A DNA stretch of 64,000 bases from positions 62,001-126,000 of the forward strand of contig JAQBPX010000015.1 of NCBI GenBank assembly GCA_028287305.1, given 5' to 3'. Below, one piece after another: positions 63,541 to 64,000 of the stretch. The position numbers were made by a program, and so were the translations under genes. Source of the DNA: Gemmatimonadota bacterium (GTDB lineage Bacteria; Gemmatimonadota; Gemmatimonadetes; Gemmatimonadales; Gemmatimonadaceae). Within the stretch, counting starts at the first letter, position 1; every line of letters begins with the position of its first letter. The notes under the pieces are model-generated. The model ran no database searches, had not been told where the DNA came from, and was given only the letters and a program-made list of their open reading frames with translations.

Positions 63541-64000
63541 ATGAAATCGAGCGGGCGCGGCGTCCGACGACCGGAATGGTGGAAAGCCTTCGCGCTCGCT
63601 GCCGGGATGGTTGCACTACCCATCGGCGCCCGCGCCCAATCCACCCCGGCGGCGATCACCCGCGGCGATGCCGTGCGGTCGGCGCTGGCTCGGGGTGCGC
63701 GGCTCGCCGTGGCCCGGGCCGACACCTCCACCGCCTGGGCGGCCCTCCTCAGCGCCCAGGCGCTCGAGAACCCGGCCCTGTCTGCCAGCTACAGCAAGTC
63801 GCAGCCGAACTACCACGTCGCCCTCGATTTCCCCCTCGACGCGCTCCTCCTGCGCGGCCGGCGCATCTCCGCCGCCGGAGCGGGCCGCCAGTCCGCCCAG
63901 CTTCGATACGCCTTCGAGGTCGCCGCTGCCCAGCTCGAGGCGGACACGACCTACACGCGCGCCCTCGCTGCGCTCGAGCTCGGTCGGCTCTCCCGGCGCA
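63541..64000 (+). CDS. TolC-like outer membrane efflux protein, 3' truncated
   Basis: The frame starts at the ATG at 63541 and is open to the window edge (153 codons visible). The product begins with a signal peptide (MKSSGRGVRRPEWWKAFALA, then a hydrophobic stretch ending ARAQ). It continues with the helical start of an outer membrane efflux protein (ITRGDAVRSALARGARLAVA; AQALENPALSASYSKSQPNY). Such proteins form trimeric export channels with an inner membrane pump. Partner genes should lie beyond the window. Its start is 24 bp from the divergent glgC start. Confidence 0.82.
   Translation, partial: MKSSGRGVRRPEWWKAFALAAGMVALPIGARAQSTPAAITRGDAVRSALARGARLAVARADTSTAWAALLSAQALENPALSASYSKSQPNYHVALDFPLDALLLRGRRISAAGAGRQSAQLRYAFEVAAAQLEADTTYTRALAALELGRLSRR

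Overview
The window is 64 kb of very GC-rich bacterial chromosome. Codon use is strongly G/C-ending, many secreted proteins end their signal peptides in AxAQ, and neighbouring genes often share GTGA, ATGA or TTGA start/stop overlaps. The mix of M16 peptidase pairs, a BNR/VPS10-type secreted repeat protein, GT4-type glycogen synthase, GlgE and large sensor kinases suggests a Gemmatimonadota-like organism. That placement is inferred from gene content; no marker gene proves it. I recognise no rRNA, tRNA, CRISPR array, phage or classical IS transposase.

Layout. 2-1962: the end of a non-ribosomal peptide synthetase (A-T-TE) and its phosphopantetheinyl transferase. 2018-4503: an AraC regulator coupled to a secreted S41-like peptidase with a TPR tail. 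4601-8589: transketolase, a subtilase and two tiny proteins, all on the minus strand. 8734-12852: a HEAT-repeat protein, an HD-GYP protein sharing its N-terminal domain, and a small membrane protein. 12883-17809: minus-strand envelope genes, including two tandem paralogues and an active/inactive M16 pair. 17990-18826: a secreted DUF4097-like protein. 19056-37417: ten genes, nine of them for alpha-glucan and trehalose metabolism. 37754-44115: a flippase-like protein, a frameshifted hydrolase, a methyltransferase, a lipoprotein and a sensor kinase. 44432-59151: a BNR-repeat protein, a diguanylate cyclase, FabI, a GxxExxY nuclease-fold gene, a phospholipase D enzyme, a PAP2 phosphatase, a 2'-5' RNA ligase-like protein, a TlpA/CcdA pair, a His/Met-rich protein with a putative barrel, and a hybrid kinase. 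59266-64000: EttA, GlgM/GlgA, GlgC and the start of a TolC-like protein.

The carbohydrate genes fit together. GlgC makes ADP-glucose and the GT4 synthase can make maltose-1-phosphate. TreS plus maltokinase makes the same compound from trehalose. GlgE polymerises it and GlgB branches it. GlgP, GlgX and MalQ degrade and remodel glycogen, and TreY plus TreZ return glucan to trehalose. The window therefore appears to encode a full reversible glycogen-trehalose cycle split between two loci 24 kb apart.

The least explained material is intergenic. Several gaps hold modular elements with long imperfect inverted arms around a perfect inner hairpin (6630-6835, 18849-19009, 37429-37743, 44141-44320). 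The arm module of the 44141 element also flanks the GxxExxY gene (50091-50579) in inverted orientation. This suggests that a PD-(D/E)XK-fold protein and these hairpin elements form one mobile family. Other repeats supply start and stop codons of genes and an apparent in-frame insertion in GlgE. A perfect 18-bp hairpin lies inside ettA, a 7-bp tandem repeat frameshifts a hydrolase, and a hairpin hides the ribosome binding site of a small gene.
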